From NCBI RefSeq assembly GCF_000715075.1, contig NC_134096.1:35599804-35663803 (forward strand): DNA of 64,000 bases, in the 5' to 3' direction. Source of the DNA: Nicotiana tabacum (lineage: Eukaryota; Streptophyta; Magnoliopsida; Solanales; Solanaceae). Within the stretch, counting starts at the first letter, position 1. Every line of letters begins with the position of its first letter. Both the position numbers and the translations under genes were made by a program. The notes below the pieces were generated by a model. It was not told where the DNA came from, ran no database searches, and saw nothing but the letters and a program-made list of their open reading frames with translations. Below are positions 33,120 to 44,054 of the stretch, in pieces.

Positions 33120-34720
33120 ATGACAGGTAAAAGGGAAGAACGGGTGAGAATAATCAACGACCTCCCAACCAACCTCATGAACATCATCAACGAAAGCTGC
33201 GAAATAGCAGACAAAGGCGCAACACCCGATGCCTCCCCTAGGCGAGATGGGTCACCGCGTCCTCATTGCAACGTCACAAAATCTCTTGGTAAGGGAGCCT
33301 CCACATCTATGGGGGAAGAGACGCCCCCAATTGTAAAAAAGCTCCTCGAAGCATGGATAACCGACACTCTAACCAGCATCCTCAACAAACCCGCCCGGGA
33401 TGCAGTTGCAGAAAATGTAAGGATTTACACTAAAATACCTGCGGACGAACAGTGCAACCAACTCCCTCCACCCCCAACAATAGGTATTACTCACAACGTC
33501 AATAATAATGAAGGTGATAACGCTTTTGCAACCTTTTTGAAAAGGATAGAGGAAATGGAGAACGAGAACAAGGTACTCCGAGATCAAATGAAAGAACACC
33601 AGGAAAGGGTCGATAAAATACCGGGCGCCCCCAAACTGTTGCCTAAGAGAGACGCCTTCCGGTTCATCAAAAAATTATACAGTGATGATGCAGCCCCACA
33701 TGCCATACCAAAAAACTCTAAAATGCCGCCCTACCTAAGGATATATGATGGCACGACTGACCCTGAAGATCATATGACTCACTACGTCACTACCATGAAA
33801 GGCAATGATCTCGCCAAAGAACAAGTATCCTCCATTTTGTTGAAAATGTTCGGTGAAACCCTCACAGAAGGAGCGTTAACATGGTATTCACAACTACATG
33901 CACGTTTCATTGAAACTTTCAAAGAAATGGCCGACAAGTTCGTAACGGCCCATGCTGGGTCCAAGAAAGATAAAGCAAGAGTGAACGAAATATTTGCCAT
34001 TAAATAGTCTCCGGGAGAGGGATTGAGGGACTTCCTCGCCCCATTCAACCGAGTAAGAATGACCCTGCCGAAAGTGTCAGAAGGGATGGCAGTTGCAGCC
34101 TTCCAAAACGGGATGGACAAGAACGGTTCGAGGGCAAATAGAAAGCTATTAAGTCGACTGATTAAATACCCCCAACCACTTGGGATGAAATATACAATGC
34201 GTATTATGCCGAGGTCCGAGCAGACGAGGAAGACATCAATGGAACAACTCATCGACTGACCTCAGTACATGCCGAATCCAGAAAAGATACCAGAAGAGAC
34301 CGCGCAGCTACGCGACCCTACATGGAACAACATCAACCGTATATCAAAGTGGCCGTTGCGCCTCCTTCCCGCCACGGAGAAGGCCCGCCTAAGTAAAGGA
34401 CAGGGACTCACCTGAACGAAAGATGTATGCCTCCTTAGTTATCTGCTCACAACTTTTGTGTGTCACTTACAAAGATAGTTTATGCCCTGGAGAAGCTCGG
34501 GCCAAAGGTAAAGTGTCCTCGAAAGATGAGGTCAGACCCAAGTGCCAGAAAATCGGACGCCCTCTACGAGTTCCACCAAGGGCAAGGGTACAAAAGAGAA
34601 GATTGCATCACCCTAAGGCAGGAAGTCGTAAACATGTTACGACAAGGACACCTCAAAGATTTGCTAAGCGAGCGGGGAAGGACCAACGTTGCTGGAGGAT
34701 GTGAACAACATCAAGGACCG
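33120..34720 (+). pseudogene. gag of element C, broken
   Basis: From ATG at 33120 a 295-codon frame runs to TAG at 34005-34007. It includes a Pro-rich linker, a heptad-like acidic/basic stretch (RIEEMENENKVLRDQMKEHQ, about 33540-33600) and the capsid-like domain (MPPYLRIYDGTTDPEDHMTH, then GALTWYSQLHARFIETFKEM). The frame continues after the stop (SPGEGLRDFLAPFNRVRMTL) and shifts after about 34175. A degenerate knuckle, YEFHQGQGYKREDC, lies near 34565-34610 with Tyr where Cys and His are expected. Gag would build the particle. Confidence 0.87.
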
Positions 34721-35400
34721 CCCAAACCGCCCTCACCGACCCGCACCGTTCTCATAATAATAGGTGGAGGCGATGATGCTTCCATCAACAACGTGAAGTT
34801 CAACACTACCCACAAGCTCAAATGGTCAATCACTCACGAACAGTATGATAAACTCGAAGAAAGTATCATCTTGGATAAGTTGGATACCAACGATTTGGCT
34901 TTCCCTCACTATGATGCCCTTGTTATTACTTAACGAATTTAAGACACCGATGTGCGACGCATTATGGTAGACAATGGGAGCGGCGCGTGCATTATCCATC
35001 CTCGAGTACTTGCACAAATGAAACTCGAAGATAAGATAGTGGCGTGTTGAATCATGCTAATTTTAACAATCTGGTGAAATCACATTCCCCGTTCTGGCCG
35101 GTGGCGTCACTCTGGAAACCACGTGCCACATCATGGACCAAGACACAACGTACAACGCCATCAATAGAGCGACCATGGATATATACCATGAGGGCCGTCC
35201 CTTCCAGCTTATACCAAGTCATCAAATTCCTGACTCCATGGGGAATATTCAGCATACGAGGGGAACAACGCACATCCCGGGAGTGCTACCGCATCGCCCT
35301 AGACTGCACGGTCACTCAACAAATGAACGACAAAGAAAAAGAGGCATAACAATCAACAGGGTCGAGGTCGATATATGACATTAGCGAGCATATCATCCGA
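34721..35400 (+). pseudogene. Aspartic protease region of element C
   Basis: The frame from 34460 continues to a TAA at about 34933. The active-site region follows at about 34960-35010: IMVDNGSGACIIHPRVLAQM, where the D-N-G-S-G reading stands in for the D-T/S-G of retroviral-type proteases. Several stops (about 34942 and 35047) break it. Downstream fragments to 35375 in shifted frames include FLTPWGIFSIRGEQRTSREC, typical of the Tat protease-RT junction. Confidence 0.75.
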
Positions 35401-35559
35401 GAGCCTGTGGTATCGGCCATACAGGATCTCGATCCTGTTCAATTAGATACCAATGATCACAGCAAGAAAACTTACATCGACTGCAAGCTTTAGGAACCAG
35501 GTAAATTCCATCAATTCTTAACTACTAACGCAAATTTGTTGCTTTCAGCTATGCAGATA

Positions 35560-36450
35560 TGTCGGGTATCCCAAAGGAAATCGGCACCCACAAACTGAAT
35601 GTCGACCTATTCCACCCCCAGTAAGGCAGGCTAGGCGTAAGTTCAACTCCGTGATTAATCATGCGGTACGTGAAGAGGTGGAAAAACTACTGGAAAATGG
35701 CTCCACCAGGGAGTCAAAGTACCCCAGTGGGTCGCCAATGTGGTCATGGTGAAAAAGAAGAATGGGAAATGGCGAATGTGTGTGGATTTCAAAGATTAGA
35801 ATAAAGCATGCCCCAAGAATTTGTTTCCATTACCCCATATCGACTAACTCATCGACGCAACTGTCGGGCATGAATTACTGAGCTTCTTGGACGCCTATTC
35901 GGGCTATAATCAGATCCTGATGAAAGAAGAGGATTAGGAGAAAACCATATTTATCACCCATCAGGGGACGGACTGCTACAGGGTCATGCCCTTCGGGATA
36001 AAAAATGCAAAGGCAACTTACCAAAGGTTGGTGACGAGGATGTTCAAAGTCCAGCTACACAAAACGATGGAAGTTTATATAGATGACATGCTAGTCAAGT
36101 CCAAAGGGAAAGAATATCACATCGACCACCTAAGAGAAACCTTTGACATACTCAGACGATACATAATGAAATTGAACCCCGAAACTGTGCGTTCGGCGTG
36201 GCCTAAGGAAAATTATTAGGTTTCCTGGTATCACATCGAGGAATCAAGGTCAATCCTGATCAAATGAAAGTCATCGAGGGGATACCAGAACACTTGACCA
36301 CGAAAATACAGGTTCAGAGGTTGACTGATCGTATCGCGGTCCTTCCAAGATTCATTTCACGATCATCGGATAGGTGTCACAGATTCTTCGGCATACTCAA
36401 GAAGGATAACGGCCTCTAATGGACTTCTGAGTACGTCCAAGCCCCGAAGG
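35560..36450 (+). pseudogene. Reverse transcriptase of element C
   Basis: RT begins after a Pro-rich stretch, reads WRMCVDFKD, a stop (TAG near 35798), then NKACPKNLFPLPHID, a further stop, and FLDAYSGYNQILMKEED. From 35986 it is open: MPFGIKNAKATYQRLVTRMF and then EVYIDDMLVKSK, with the YIDD catalytic motif intact at about 36076-36090. HIDHLRETFDILRRY and MKLNPE follow. At least four in-frame stops make it inactive. EVYIDDMLVKSK with HLRETFDILRRY is characteristic of the Tat branch. Confidence 0.9.
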
Positions 36451-36840
36451 AATTAAAAGCATAATTGTCGTCACTACCATTGCTTTCAAAACCGGAGCCA
36501 GGGGAACGTTTCCTCGTTTACCTCGCTATATCCGAAGTAGCTATTAGTGCAGTCCTAGTTCGGGAAAATAAAGGTACGCAGATTCCCATCTATTACATTA
36601 GCAAAACACTAGTCAACGCCGAGACGAGGTACCCTCACTATGAAAAACTGGCCCTGGACTTGGTCATAGCTTCGCGAAAGCTTAGACCGTATTTCCAATG
36701 CCACCCCATCTCGATTGTCATGACTTTCCCCCTAAGGAGCATTTTTCATAAACCTGAGCTATCGGGAAGGTTGCCAAATGGGCCATCGAGTGAAGTGAGC
36801 ATGATACCACATATCAGCCGCGAACAGCGATAAAGTCACA
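36451..36840 (+). pseudogene. First RNase H region of element C
   Basis: An open frame at 36465-36833 gives LLSKPEPGERFLVYLAISEV, AISAVLVRENKGTQIPIYYI and NAETRYPHYEKLALDLVIAS, the gypsy RNase H that follows RT. The usual catalytic Asp in the LYLA.S context is not present, as is common in Tat elements, where this domain is considered degenerate and a second RNase H takes over. The C-terminal part is frameshifted. Confidence 0.85.
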
Positions 36841-36924
36841 AGTTCTCGCTCACTTCATCGCCGACTTCAGCACAAAAGTAATTCCCGAAGTTGAAAGAGA
36901 AACCGCCCACGCTTCACCCCAAAC

Positions 36925-37290
36925 ATAGGACCTCTGGGACCTGTACACTAACGGCGCGTCCAATGCACCAGGGTCCAGACTAAGACTCATACTCGAAGTC
37001 CCAACCGGCGAAGTAATAAAGTGCCCGGACATGACTAACAATGAGGCCGAGTATGAGGCCATAATTGCAGGTTTAAGGCTAGCACTTAAGTACGGGGCAA
37101 AAAGGTTGAAACTACGCTGCAATTCCCAACTCGTGCTCAACCAAGTCATAAGGACTTTCCAAATCAAGGAACAAAGGTTACAAAAATATCAGACCGAAAT
37201 TTATAAGCTGCTACCCGAGTTTGATGAATGTCAACTCGATCATATTCCACAAGCACAAAACGCTTAGGCGGACGACCTCGCTAAACTAGC
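36925..37290 (+). pseudogene. Second (archaeal-type) RNase H of element C
   Basis: It reads DLWDLYTNGASNAPGSRLRL, then CPDMTNNEAEYEAIIAGLRL, LKLRCNSQLVLNQVIRTFQI and HIPQAQNA, stop, ADDLAKLA. This extra RNase H defines the Tat clade. Two of the four expected acidic positions are Asn: codon 36950-36952 (YTNGAS, expected Asp) and codon 37121-37123 (RCNSQ, expected Asp). Both fit a G-to-A change. The Glu in NNEAEYEA and the last Asp pair in ADDLA remain. A TAG lies at 37264-37266. Confidence 0.88.
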
Positions 37291-37529
37291 CACAGCCACC
37301 AAAAACATTACAACTAGACACAGAAGTGTGATCCACCTTCTCAACTCTTCACTAGACCATGTCGAGGTAAGAACCGTAATCTTAACTTGGGACTGGCGCA
37401 ATCGTATTGTTGCATACTTGCAGGAAGACATACTCCCAGATGATAAAAATAGGCCAAGAAACTGAGGATGCAAGCGGCCAGGTACAGTGTCATCCACAAC
37501 AATCTATATAAGATAACTTATGGCGGCCC

Positions 37530-38640
37530 TCTGGTGAAATGCTTAGGCCCAAACCAGATGCGGCGCGTCCTTGAAGAGGTCCAAAGGGCTATTGTAGAGC
37601 TCACTCCGGCAATCGGGCTCTGGTCAGATGCCTCATACGGGCAGGATATTACTGGCCCACCATGAAAAAGGAGGCTGAAGACTTCATGAAAAAATGCGAG
37701 CAATGCCAAAAGTACGCTCCAATAATTGACCAAGCGAGTGAACCCCTCCACTCGATCACCTCACCTTGTCGTTCATCAAATGGGGAATAGACATCGTGGG
37801 CCCCCTCCCGGCAAGGCGAGGTAATGTATGATTCCTTTTAGTTTTAACTGACTATTTCTCTAAGTGGGTGGAAGCAGGAGCATTCGCCCAAATATGTGAA
37901 CAAGAATTGATCACCTTTATATGGAAAAATATCATATGCTAGTTCGGCCTCCCCAAAGAGATCAACTACAATAATGGACCCCAGTTCACGGGAAAGAAGG
38001 TCGCCAATTTTTTTGAGAAGTGGCATATCAAAATAATACTCTCGGCGCCATACCACCCCGCGGGCAACGAGAAAGATGAGTCCTCCAACAAGTCGATATT
38101 GAACATCATGAAGAAAAAGCCTGGAGACGCCAAAGGACTATGGCCGAAAATATTATTAGAAATATTGTGGGCCTATTGAACAACGCCGAAGATGAGTACA
38201 TGAGAGACGCCCTACTCTTTGGTCTATGGGACTGACGCAGTAATACCGGTCGAAGTTGGAGAGCCGAGCCTGAGGTACTCCCATGAGAGCGAACCAAGGA
38301 ACGACGAAAGTAGAAGGCAGGAGCTCGACGAAGCCGAAGAACCAAAAGACATGGCCTACATAAAGATGATCACCCAAAAACAACAAGCAGAACGCTATTA
38401 TAACAAGAAGGCAAAGGTCACGCCGCTCAAAGTCGGGGACTATGTACTCAAAGTCGGGGACTACGTACACAAGCAAGCAGAGACCCACAAGAGAGAAAAT
38501 TAGGAACAAATTGGGACGGCCTGTACAAAATCATGGCAAAAGCAAACAAAGGATCATTCCAACTAGAAACATTGGAAGGAAAGCTACTACCGAACAACTA
38601 AAATATTACCCACCTCAAGTACTTCAACTTTTAAGAGATA
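37530..38640 (+). pseudogene. Integrase of element C, heavily broken
   Basis: The zinc-binding part is shredded: KCEQCQKYAPI-like sequence at about 37690-37725 is readable in one frame. The core follows with [20 protein letters not shown] (37860-37915), FGLPKEINYNNGPQFTGKKV (37942-38001), where Asn occupies the usual Asp position, and LSAPYHPAGNEKDESSNKSI. The C-terminal part (open 38219-38503) gives VYGTDAVIPVEVGEPSLRYS and NKKAKVTPLKVGDYVLKVGD, with an internal duplication of the KVGDYV segment. Many stops are present. Confidence 0.87.
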
Positions 38641-39002
38641 AAGTGTCCCCCAAGTCGTACTCTTTCTTCCCTCACTTGAGTTTGTGTCCCAATTGGGTTT
38701 TCTCAATGAGGTTTTTAACGAGGTGACGAAAGGAACACTTCAAGTCAAAGTATGCAAATACGGGATGGCTAGTTCATCGCCCAACCTCTAAAGCACTCTC
38801 CAGGACATCCGATCAAGGGACTAGACATACTGAGACTGGAATGCCAGCCAACGCTCAAAAATTTATAAATGACTCCAAGTATATGACCAAAGCAACAATG
38901 CTTGAAGTTTATTTTTATTTCTCCAAGTGTACGGCCAAGGCAACATTGCTTAAAGTTTATGGTGTCAGACAACTTCTCACTTATAGGCTTATCTTTCCAA
39001 AA

Positions 39003-39958
39003 TTAGGCTATGTTCGACCTCGCTCGAACTAACACCTATCGGCCCTTGGCCATAATTAATTAGATTATGTTTGACTTCGCTAGAACTAACACCTATTGGC
39101 CCTCATCCATAATTAGTGTTCGACCTCGCTCAAACTGACACCTACCGGCCTTCGGCCATAATTAATTAGGTTATGTTTGACCTCGCTCGAACTAACACCT
39201 ATCGACCTTCGGCCATAATTAATTGGGTTATGTTCGACCTCGCTCGAACTGACACCTATCGGCCTTTGGCTGTAAATAGTTAGGTCATGTTCGACCTCGC
39301 TCGAACTGACACCTATCGGCCTTCGGCCATAATTATTAGGTTGTGTTCGACCTTTCTCGAACTAACACCTATCGGCCTTCGGCCATAATTAATTAGGTTA
39401 TGTTCGACCTCGCTCGAACTGACACCTATCGGCCTTCGGCCATAATTAATTAGGTTATGTTCGACCTCGCTCGAACTAACACCTATCGACCTTCGGCCAT
39501 AATTAATTGGGTTATGTTCGACCTCGCTCAAACTAACACCTATCGGCCTTCGGCTATAAATAGTTAGGTTATGTTCGACCTCGCTCGAACTGAGACCTAT
39601 CGGTCTTCGGCCATAATTAATTAGGTTAGGTTCGACCTTGCTCGAACAAACACTTATTGGCCCTCGACCATAATTAATTAGCTTATGTTCGATTTCGCTC
39701 GAACTGACACCTATCGGCCTTCAGCCATAATTAGTTAGGTTATGCTCGACCTCGCTCGAACTGACACCTACCGGCCTTCGGCCATAATTAATTAGGTTAT
39801 GTTCGACCTCACTCGAACTAACACCTACCAACCTTCTGCCATAATTAATTAGGTTATGTTTGACCTCGCTCAAACTAGCACTTACCGTCCTTCGTCCATA
39901 ATTAATTAGGTTATGTTTGACCTCGTTCGAACTAACACCTACCGGCCTTCGGCCATAC
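39003..39958 (+). repeat. 57-bp minisatellite in the 3' region of element C
   Basis: About 16-17 units of 57 bp, some a base or more short. Each has GTTCGACCTCGCTCGAAC (arms GTTCGA/TCGAAC, 6-base loop) and CGGCCTTCGGCCATAATTAA (arms GGCC/GGCC around TTC). Being a multiple of three, the array leaves the minus strand open in places with a 19-residue repeat (SEVEHNLINYGRRPIGVSS), without a start or domain context. Tandem arrays between pol and the 3' LTR are known in Tat elements. Confidence 0.92.
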
Positions 39959-40113
39959 AAAACATGCAAGTATAGAAAAACTAACCCAATAAAAAGAAAC
40001 GGACCCAAAAAAACATTCCATATTTATACTTAAACATTCTTTACAAAGGCTCGTGAAGACGCCTATAAAAAACACACAGGTTTACAGCAAAGTAGAAGAA
40101 AGAAGAAGCAAAA

Positions 40114-43100
40114 CTACTGGTCGTCGCCCAGCCCTTTAGTACCATCGCCTTGACCATCTGGGCCATCTCGATTCCCCCTTATCATCACCATCGCCCTCAG
40201 GGTACGGGGCTTCATACTAGACGTCCTCTTCAATCTGGTCCACACCCACGTCCCCCTCACCGTCACCGACCTCGGGTATGGCGGGATCATACCCACAGGC
40301 GACTCGAGCCTCGCGGGCCTTAACATGAACATCCTCAAGAGCGGCTGAGGAAACAGACCCCACCTTGTGCAAATCGTGGAACACATCCAACTGAGCCTCA
40401 ACATGAATCCATTCCTCGTTCAGGTCCTAGGGAACGTTTGTAAAATTTGAAGTGCGAGAGGATGACGGCTGCACAAGCATTTGACCCTTCCCAGCCTCTA
40501 AGGCAGCCACCTAGTCCTAAAGGAGGGGGTTGTCTCTCTCCAACTCTCCAATACTCTCATCGAGCCCCTCTTCTTTAAGCCTTGCATTTTCCAAGTCACT
40601 TTCTCGCTTAGAACGAAGATTCCGGATCACTACCTCGAGAGACTCTGCCTTCCTCGAAGCCTCCAACCGAGCAAACTCTGCCTTATCTAGCTTGTTCTAC
40701 TTCTCGTTGATCTCGCCATAAATAACCTCCATTTGCAGGCGACACTCATCCAACTGCCTACGCAACTCGATCACCTGTGTCTGGAGGTCGCCACATTGAG
40801 CCTCCACGGCCCTGATGATCTCGAGCTCTTCCTCTTTTATTCTCAGCGTACCCTCGAGGAAACTGCAGTTCTCGATGACCTTCACCAGCTCGCCATCCTT
40901 CTCCTTCAGCTCGTCTCGAAGGACCTGCAAATTTCTACCCTCACCAAACTACCTGCGGATCTCCCATTACTTGCCACAGTACTCAAAGTATTTGCGTTGC
41001 AACTTCTTGAATATAGCTTTACGCCTCTCCTCCCTTTGGGCGCTTTTAATTTCCAAGATCATGGTCTGCAATCACAAAAAGAAAGAAAAGAAAAAATAAG
41101 AATGCCCCCGCTGACAAGGGCAAAGCACTAAAAATAAACCTTAGACTTTGAACATGACAGACACAAAAAAGAAGCCTTGAAAAACTTACCCTGAGAGCAA
41201 GGCCGGCTATGCTCCTTGATAGGGTAATATCACCAAGCTCTTTGAGAGTTTCACCCTCCACGTCGGAGCAAAGATGACCGAGGCCAGGAACCACGTTTTT
41301 CGTATTCTTTTTTAATTCACGATCCATGGGGATCGCAATGGTCCGCGTAGACCCCTCCATCCTCACCTCGAGCTGGGTAAATCAATCCTCTATCATCCTC
41401 ATTTTGGCAGCATCGAGGTCTAAACTCGTCTCGTAGCTATCTTCAACAATGCCCTTGCCTATCCCATCGGTCGACGAAGAAGCATCATCAGCTAGTTGCG
41501 AGGTCGATGGCCCCTCATGCCGCAAAGTATAAGAGGCCATAGCAGCCGGCCCTTCAGCTCCCATCGTCGCGGGAGAATGATATACGCCCTCAATGACCTC
41601 TGTCGATCTCTGAACCTCAGATGCCAGCTCGGCGTTGTCTTCAAGAATAATGGTCGCCATCTCAGGAATGATAAAATCATCCATAAATGGGTCCACATCC
41701 CTGGCAACCCCATCGCCAACGTCCACTGACATTCCCTTGCGAGAAACAAAATCCCCGTCACTCGGCAACGATTCCTCCTCTTCATTCACAAGATGGTACA
41801 AAGGGGAAGTCGAAGGCTCAGCTGCCGAAATATCCATAGATAGAGAAGAAATTGATGCTAAAGCAGTAGCAGGTAGGACCGAGGAGCAAGCAGGCCTAGC
41901 TGCGGTCGTAAAAGGGGCAGTAGTCATAGAGGTAGTAGTTTTCCTTTTACAGAATACAGGGGGGAGCTCTCGGCCTCCTCGAAGACACTCGGGCTGAAAT
42001 CGAAATAAGCATGAAAGAAAAGAAGGTCAACCGAAGTGGACCACAAATGGCGAGTAGACAATAAGCCAATGCGGAGAAACTCTCTAGTCAAGGAAGGAGC
42101 AGGCCCAAACGTCTTGAGAAATCCCGACCATTCTCAAATTCCGGCGATGTGCGGGAGGAGCTGGCCGACCCAACCGGAAATGTTCTTGACCAAAGGGGGA
42201 GGCGAGGTATTGGCTGCATAAGAAAAGGATGAGGGGTCAGAATCCACAACAAAACAAAGGAAACCGAGTACCTACGTACAAAGGAGCGAGGCAATTACGA
42301 GCGTAGTTCTAGGCTTCAGGGAAGCCGTCGACGTCGGCTACCACGTCTTCAGTTATGACGAAGAAGAAGTTGAGCCAAAACTGGCGGCTAGCCTTATTGT
42401 CAATTTTCACCACCAAACATTTGCCTCCTCAGTGGCGGAGCTTCAGCATCGTCCCTCTGTAAAAGCTGGGGGCGAATAAGTGCATCAGGTGTCAAAGCAT
42501 GATCTCGACCCCGTCCAACTCTGTGAACTTAGTGAGCATCCTGATAAGTTTGTAACATACGGCGTGAGTTGAGCTGGGCAAACACCATAGAAGCAACAGA
42601 ACTCCTCCGCTAGAGGGAAGAGAGGGAAAGTGTAGCCGATATGAATGGGTTAAGCATAGAACGCACAATACCCAGGACGGTGATGTCGTGCCTCATCCCA
42701 TCCAGCGGGAATCAACTCGACGTGGTCTGGAAGGCCATACTTCGCTCTAAGCTATGACAAATCAGCCTCTGTCATCACCGATTTAAAGGTTCCAGGCTCG
42801 GCTTCAGGCATCTTCGAAAAGTCAGACCTAATGTCAGGGTTATGGGGAACTATCTCTTCCACAGTTGGGAAGCCTCCATCCTCTGTAGCAGTGAGAATGC
42901 TCTTCGAATGAGAAGGCAAGAGAATCGCTAGTGGGACCGAGTCACTTCCCTCGTCGGCCCCAAAAGGTACGTTATACATATTTGCGACAAGAGGAAGGAA
43001 GGTACCAAATAACAGAGAGTCAAAAATGATAGAGATCGTTGGAACTAAAAATATAAAGCACAACAATGGGGGAAGAAGAAAAAGATACATAGTTTTTTTA

Positions 43101-43135
43101 TGCAAGGGGTTCGTAAAGATTGAAACGCTACCCAC
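40114..43135 (-). pseudogene. Antisense ORF of the Tat element C (gypsy-type transposon protein)
   Basis: A gene-like region runs opposite to gag-pol. N-terminal part (43135 to about 42300): after MGSVSIFTNPLHKKTM comes an acidic stretch and, at about 42755-42540, GLPDHVELIPAGWDE, HHRPGYCAFYA, stop, PIHIGYTFPLFPLAEEFC, resembling the 'putative gypsy type transposon' family. The middle (41927-41382) is acidic and Ser/Thr-rich. A coiled coil follows (about 41065-40500; ELEIIRAVEAQCGDLQTQVI) and then an acidic tail. A TATA box lies at 43142-43150 and an intron at 41189-41066 keeps frame. Stops (about 42605, 41385, 40960 and 40940) fit CAG/CAA/CGA changes. The role of such antisense ORFs is unknown. 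Confidence 0.82.
41066..41189 (-). other. Predicted phase-0 intron in the antisense ORF of element C
   Basis: On the minus strand the donor is AGG/GTAAGTTTTT (41189) and the acceptor is TTGTGATTGCAG/ACC (41066), 124 nt with a T-rich 3' half. The upstream frame ends GLALR and the downstream frame resumes TMILEIKSAQ in phase 0, leading into the coiled coil. The intron itself contains stops in that frame. Confidence 0.7.
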
Positions 43136-43141
43136 ACACCC

Positions 43142-43150
43142 CTATTTATA
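43142..43150 (-). promoter_or_regulatory. TATA box candidate for the antisense ORF of element C
   Basis: The minus strand reads TATAAATAG and lies 7 bases upstream of the first ATG candidate (43135); that ATG would therefore be too close to a start site 25-35 bp downstream, so translation may begin at a later ATG, such as the one near 43090. This position just inside the 3' LTR boundary would give the antisense gene its own promoter. Confidence 0.5.
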
Positions 43151-43338
43151 GAAATTCAAGCATTGAAACTAATGAATTAATCCATCATTACCTGGAACTG
43201 TAACCGAAGCGGTAGATTCAATCAGAAAATGCACGCGAAACGAAGCAACGCATCGGGACATCGCGTCATCGACCACGTTACACAATATCCACTCATCGAG
43301 CCCGTCCGAGGCCAGCCTTAATAGGCGAAGAGACTAAC

Positions 43339-44054
43339 TGTATAGGTTAAAATCTGCCCTAGAATATTTAGGGTATGATAGCATTAAGGAAAGAGTCAGT
43401 CGAGGTTGGCCGGGAAGCAATGAGATTTGTGGTCGAGATGTCAACAATGGTCGAGGTCGAGCACCATTGACAGAGCCGTAACGGCTAGTTTTTGAAATAA
43501 GATATTAAAGAGAATATTATAGTGGATATTCTCTGGACTTGCACTATTAGGGTTTGTTAGGGACATGTCTCATATAAATAGAAAAAGTGAAAATATTGTA
43601 GGGCATGTGATATTCATTTGTAACAATACACTCTAACAAAAGATTCTCTCTCTCTCTCTCTCACTATAATACAAACAACACCTTTTTCACAAAGCTTTTT
43701 GTCTATATTATTCCATACTTTCCACCAGATCCGAGGATAATTTAAATATTCAAGGATTTCATGTCATTCATCATTGTCAGAAGGAGTAACACCTAGCTCC
43801 TCCTTTATTGGGTGAATCATTCCATTTATTTACTTGAATGCCATTTATTATTGTTTGTTGCTATTTAATGCTCTTTTATTATTTACGTCGCTTGGAATGA
43901 TTGTTACACACCTTCAATATATCTCTATCAGATCTGTCCAACATTAGTTACGCTTTCGGAACTCACATCTAGGAATATTATTGTTAACTAGGTTTAACCC
44001 CTTAATACGTAAATTTAATTATTTGAACCAAGAATTATACCTTTTGGTCAAACA
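43339..44054 (+). repeat. 3' LTR of Tat element C (about 0.7 kb)
   Basis: It starts TGTATAGGTTAAAATC, like the Tat-type LTR at 63530 (TGTATACGGTCAAA), and ends TTTTGGTCAAACA at 44054. It has a TATA box (TATAAATA at 43573-43580), reiterated GGTCGAGGT-type motifs upstream (43395-43465) and a CT microsatellite at 43644-43663. The end is inferred from the terminal CA and similarity to Tat LTR ends; the other LTR is missing, so it cannot be confirmed by pairing. Confidence 0.72.
43573..43580 (+). promoter_or_regulatory. TATA box of the element C LTR
   Basis: TATAAATA, about 235 bp into the LTR and about 65 bp upstream of the CT repeat, fits a U3 promoter. Confidence 0.55.

Larger units (their letters stand above)
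33063..44054 (+). mobile_element. Element C: Tat-clade Ty3/gypsy retrotransposon without its 5' LTR
   Basis: Order: gag (33120), protease (about 34960), RT (35560), RNase H (36451), a second archaeal-type RNase H (36925), integrase (37530), a 57-bp minisatellite (39003), a long antisense ORF (43135 to 40114) and the 3' LTR (43339-44054). The second RNase H, the large 3' region with tandem repeats and the extra ORF are traits of the Tat (Ogre/Retand) clade. The 5' LTR and PBS are absent: at 33062/33063 the element abuts element D's pol head to head. Confidence 0.9.

Noticed and set aside
39003..39958. Regular 57-bp repeats resembling a CRISPR array
   Set aside because: Units are contiguous without unique spacers, the DNA is plant nuclear and the array lies inside a Tat retrotransposon.
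39313..40008. Minus-strand frames with 19-residue repeats as a host repeat protein
   Set aside because: They lie fully within the Tat minisatellite and lack a start outside it; reported only as a possible extension of the antisense gene.
42214..42271. A second intron in the Tat antisense ORF (GTACTC to TTATGCAG)
   Set aside because: Only 58 nt, short for a plant intron, and the joined frame could not be confirmed across nearby stops.
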